Origin: an uncultured Erythrobacter sp.
GTDB lineage: Bacteria; Pseudomonadota; Alphaproteobacteria; Sphingomonadales; Sphingomonadaceae
Length of the DNA: 64,000 nucleotides
Direction of reading: 5' to 3'
Assembly (NCBI GenBank): GCA_947494705.1
Contig: CANLVN010000004.1
Location: forward strand, 86,562 to 150,561
Made by a program: the position numbers and the translations under genes. Under the pieces are notes generated by a model that had not been told where the DNA came from, did not search any database, and was given only the letters and a program-made list of their open reading frames with translations. Below are positions 62,880 through 64,000 of this stretch, piece by piece; position 1 is the stretch's first letter, and the number at the start of each line of letters is the position of its first letter.

Positions 62880-64000
62880 ATGATCGTTACATCCCGTGCC
62901 ATCTTGCCGCTCGCCATGCTGCTTGCGAGCACTAGTGCGTTTGCGCAATCCGGCCCTTGGAAGATTACCGAAGCGCGCGGCGAAGTGGTCATTCGTGCCG
63001 ATGACGGCGACCGCACGGCGCAGCGCGGTCAAAGCCTGGAGGCTGGCGAACAGCTGATTACCGGCGCGAACGGCAATGCCACGATCGTTCGGGCAAGCGA
63101 TTTCGTCACCGTGAAACCAAACAGTCGCGTCACGATCGTCCCGCGCCAGCAAGAGCGCGGCGTCGTGCAGATGATACAGGATTTCGGAAGCGCGATTTTC
63201 AATATCGGCAAACGGCCAGACCCGCATTTCGGTGTGGACACGCCTTATCTTGCCGCTGTGGTCAAGGGTACGACCTTCTCGATAACGGTTTCCGAAGCGG
63301 GCACCGCGATGCAGGTAACCGAGGGCGCGGTCGAAGCCTCGACTATGGACGGCGGCGCGCGTGATCTGGTTCGTCCGGGTGAAGTCGCAATAATCGGAGC
63401 GGATGACCGCTTTCGTCTCAGCATCGAAGGCGACACACCGCGCCAGCTCGATTCGCCTCAGCGCGGCGTTTCGACTCCAGCACCCAGCGCATCTCCGGCC
63501 TCGTTCCAAGCCGGTCCCGCGACCTCGGCAAGCCCGATTGTCTCGAACAATCAGACCATATCTACAGGCCCCGATTTCGAGCCGGCAACCATTCGGCTCG
63601 CGGTGGCGAGTTCGCCGACCGATCTTGACGAGATGACGGATGGGCTTGTCAGCGGTGAGGTGGAAGGTCGCGTCGACGCGCTGGTGGGCGACGCGGCAAT
63701 CTCTACCGAGCGTGTCGAAGAAACGGCATTGGATGACACCGCATCGGGCAGTTCTGTCGCTGCCGAGGACACCCTTGACGCAGGCCTAGCGGACGAATCC
63801 GAGGTCATTCCTGACGACAGCAACCCCGGTCGTGGTGGCGGCAATGATCGCGGCGACGGCGATGGCAATAACGGTCATGGGAATGACGCCGGTCGCGATG
63901 ACGACAGCAACCCCGGTCGTGGCGGCGGCAATGATCGCGGCGACGGCGATGGCAATAACGGTCATGGGAATGACGCCGGTCGCGATGACGACAGCAACCC
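62880..64000 (+). CDS. Secreted FecR-domain protein with Asp/Gly/Asn-rich repeats (truncated by window end)
   Basis: The first 373 residues are visible; the frame is open at the end. Signal peptide 1-22 (LLASTSAFAQ). A FecR-type beta domain follows (about 30-180): TEARGEVVIRADDG, LITGANGNATIVRASDFV and VKGTTFSITVSEAG. Then a Pro/Ser/Thr-rich linker and an acidic tail from 311 made of 29-residue repeats rich in Asp, Gly and Asn. It lacks a sigma-anti-sigma membrane helix, so this is the exported TpsB-associated FecR type, not the FecR regulator. AAGGAG precedes the ATG. It is divergent from the TpsB gene. Confidence 0.85.
   Translation, partial: MIVTSRAILPLAMLLASTSAFAQSGPWKITEARGEVVIRADDGDRTAQRGQSLEAGEQLITGANGNATIVRASDFVTVKPNSRVTIVPRQQERGVVQMIQDFGSAIFNIGKRPDPHFGVDTPYLAAVVKGTTFSITVSEAGTAMQVTEGAVEASTMDGGARDLVRPGEVAIIGADDRFRLSIEGDTPRQLDSPQRGVSTPAPSASPASFQAGPATSASPIVSNNQTISTGPDFEPATIRLAVASSPTDLDEMTDGLVSGEVEGRVDALVGDAAISTERVEETALDDTASGSSVAAEDTLDAGLADESEVIPDDSNPGRGGGNDRGDGDGNNGHGNDAGRDDDSNPGRGGGNDRGDGDGNNGHGNDAGRDDDSN
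63813..64000 (+). repeat. 87-bp tandem repeat encoding 29 residues
   Basis: Copies start at 63813, 63900 and 63987 (the last cut by the window edge). The first two differ at one base in 87 (GGT against GGC, silent). Each copy reads DDSNPGRGGGNDRGDGDG and then NNGHGNDAGRD. The period keeps the frame. Near identity implies recent duplication or gene conversion, and copy number may vary between strains. Confidence 0.95.

Noticed and set aside
1..64000. CRISPR array or insertion sequence
   Set aside because: No regularly spaced repeats, transposase genes or terminal inverted repeats were seen; the only tandem repeats are the in-frame 87-bp units at the right end.

Overview
The window is about 64 kb of GC-rich chromosome. 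Its gene families and layout (his-tol-pal order, long-form Rsh, PdeM, TonB-dependent receptor, DUF4159-MoxR-DUF58 operon) point to an alphaproteobacterium, most likely Sphingomonadales and perhaps Erythrobacteraceae. That placement is inference from family resemblance, not from a phylogeny. No rRNA, CRISPR array, transposase, integrase or phage gene was seen. One tRNA (Ser-GGA) is present.

Region 1 (1-6.5 kb) is housekeeping. The end of hisA is followed by hisF, hisE and a HIT protein, then ybgC-tolQ-tolR-tolA-tolB-pal, which build the envelope-spanning Tol-Pal machine. Start/stop overlaps suggest tight co-translation. Region 2 (6.5-22.7 kb) is mixed core genome: a J-domain protein, an NAD(P)H-dependent FMN reductase, an SDR protein without the usual Tyr/Lys pair, a cystathionine gamma-synthase-family enzyme with a structured leader that could be a riboswitch, an SLC13 transporter, an S9 peptidase, infC with a probable AUA start, pdeM, hemF, the (p)ppGpp enzyme rsh, a VOC protein, a chemotaxis receptor, a DUF1905 protein and a secreted cyclophilin.

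Region 3 (22.9-34 kb) has tRNA-Ser and then an eight-gene, same-strand block: a TldD homologue with a twin-arginine signal, a PmbA/TldE homologue, DUF4159, MoxR ATPase, DUF58, a BatA-type membrane protein, a DUF4175-like protein with a His-rich insert, and an unassigned membrane protein. MoxR/DUF58/BatA sets are usually thought to act as AAA+ plus vWA chaperone-like complexes at the membrane. Joining one to an exportable TldD/TldE protease pair is the most system-like feature of the window.

Region 4 (34-48.7 kb) looks like a stress and respiration neighbourhood: DUF2147, a small coiled-coil protein, HdeD, a cytochrome b561-type protein, a potassium-channel pore protein, a PDZ-response regulator-histidine kinase operon, FMN-binding glutamate synthase-like protein, MscS, a PoxB-type pyruvate:quinone oxidoreductase and cyoABCD (bo3 ubiquinol oxidase). 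PoxB next to Cyo would form a short chain from pyruvate through ubiquinol to oxygen.

Region 5 (48.7-61 kb) has a lipoprotein M1 peptidase, then a minus-strand catabolic operon read gntR, HMG-CoA-lyase-like, hyuA, hyuB, CaiB/BaiF CoA transferase, isochorismatase-fold hydrolase. It lies divergent from a TonB-dependent receptor across an intergenic region carrying a perfect 12-bp palindrome of the GntR/FCD operator type. The substrate is unknown. Region 6 (61-64 kb) has a TpsB/FhaC-type outer-membrane protein divergent from a secreted FecR-domain protein whose Asp/Gly/Asn-rich tail is built of exact 29-residue repeats and runs off the window.
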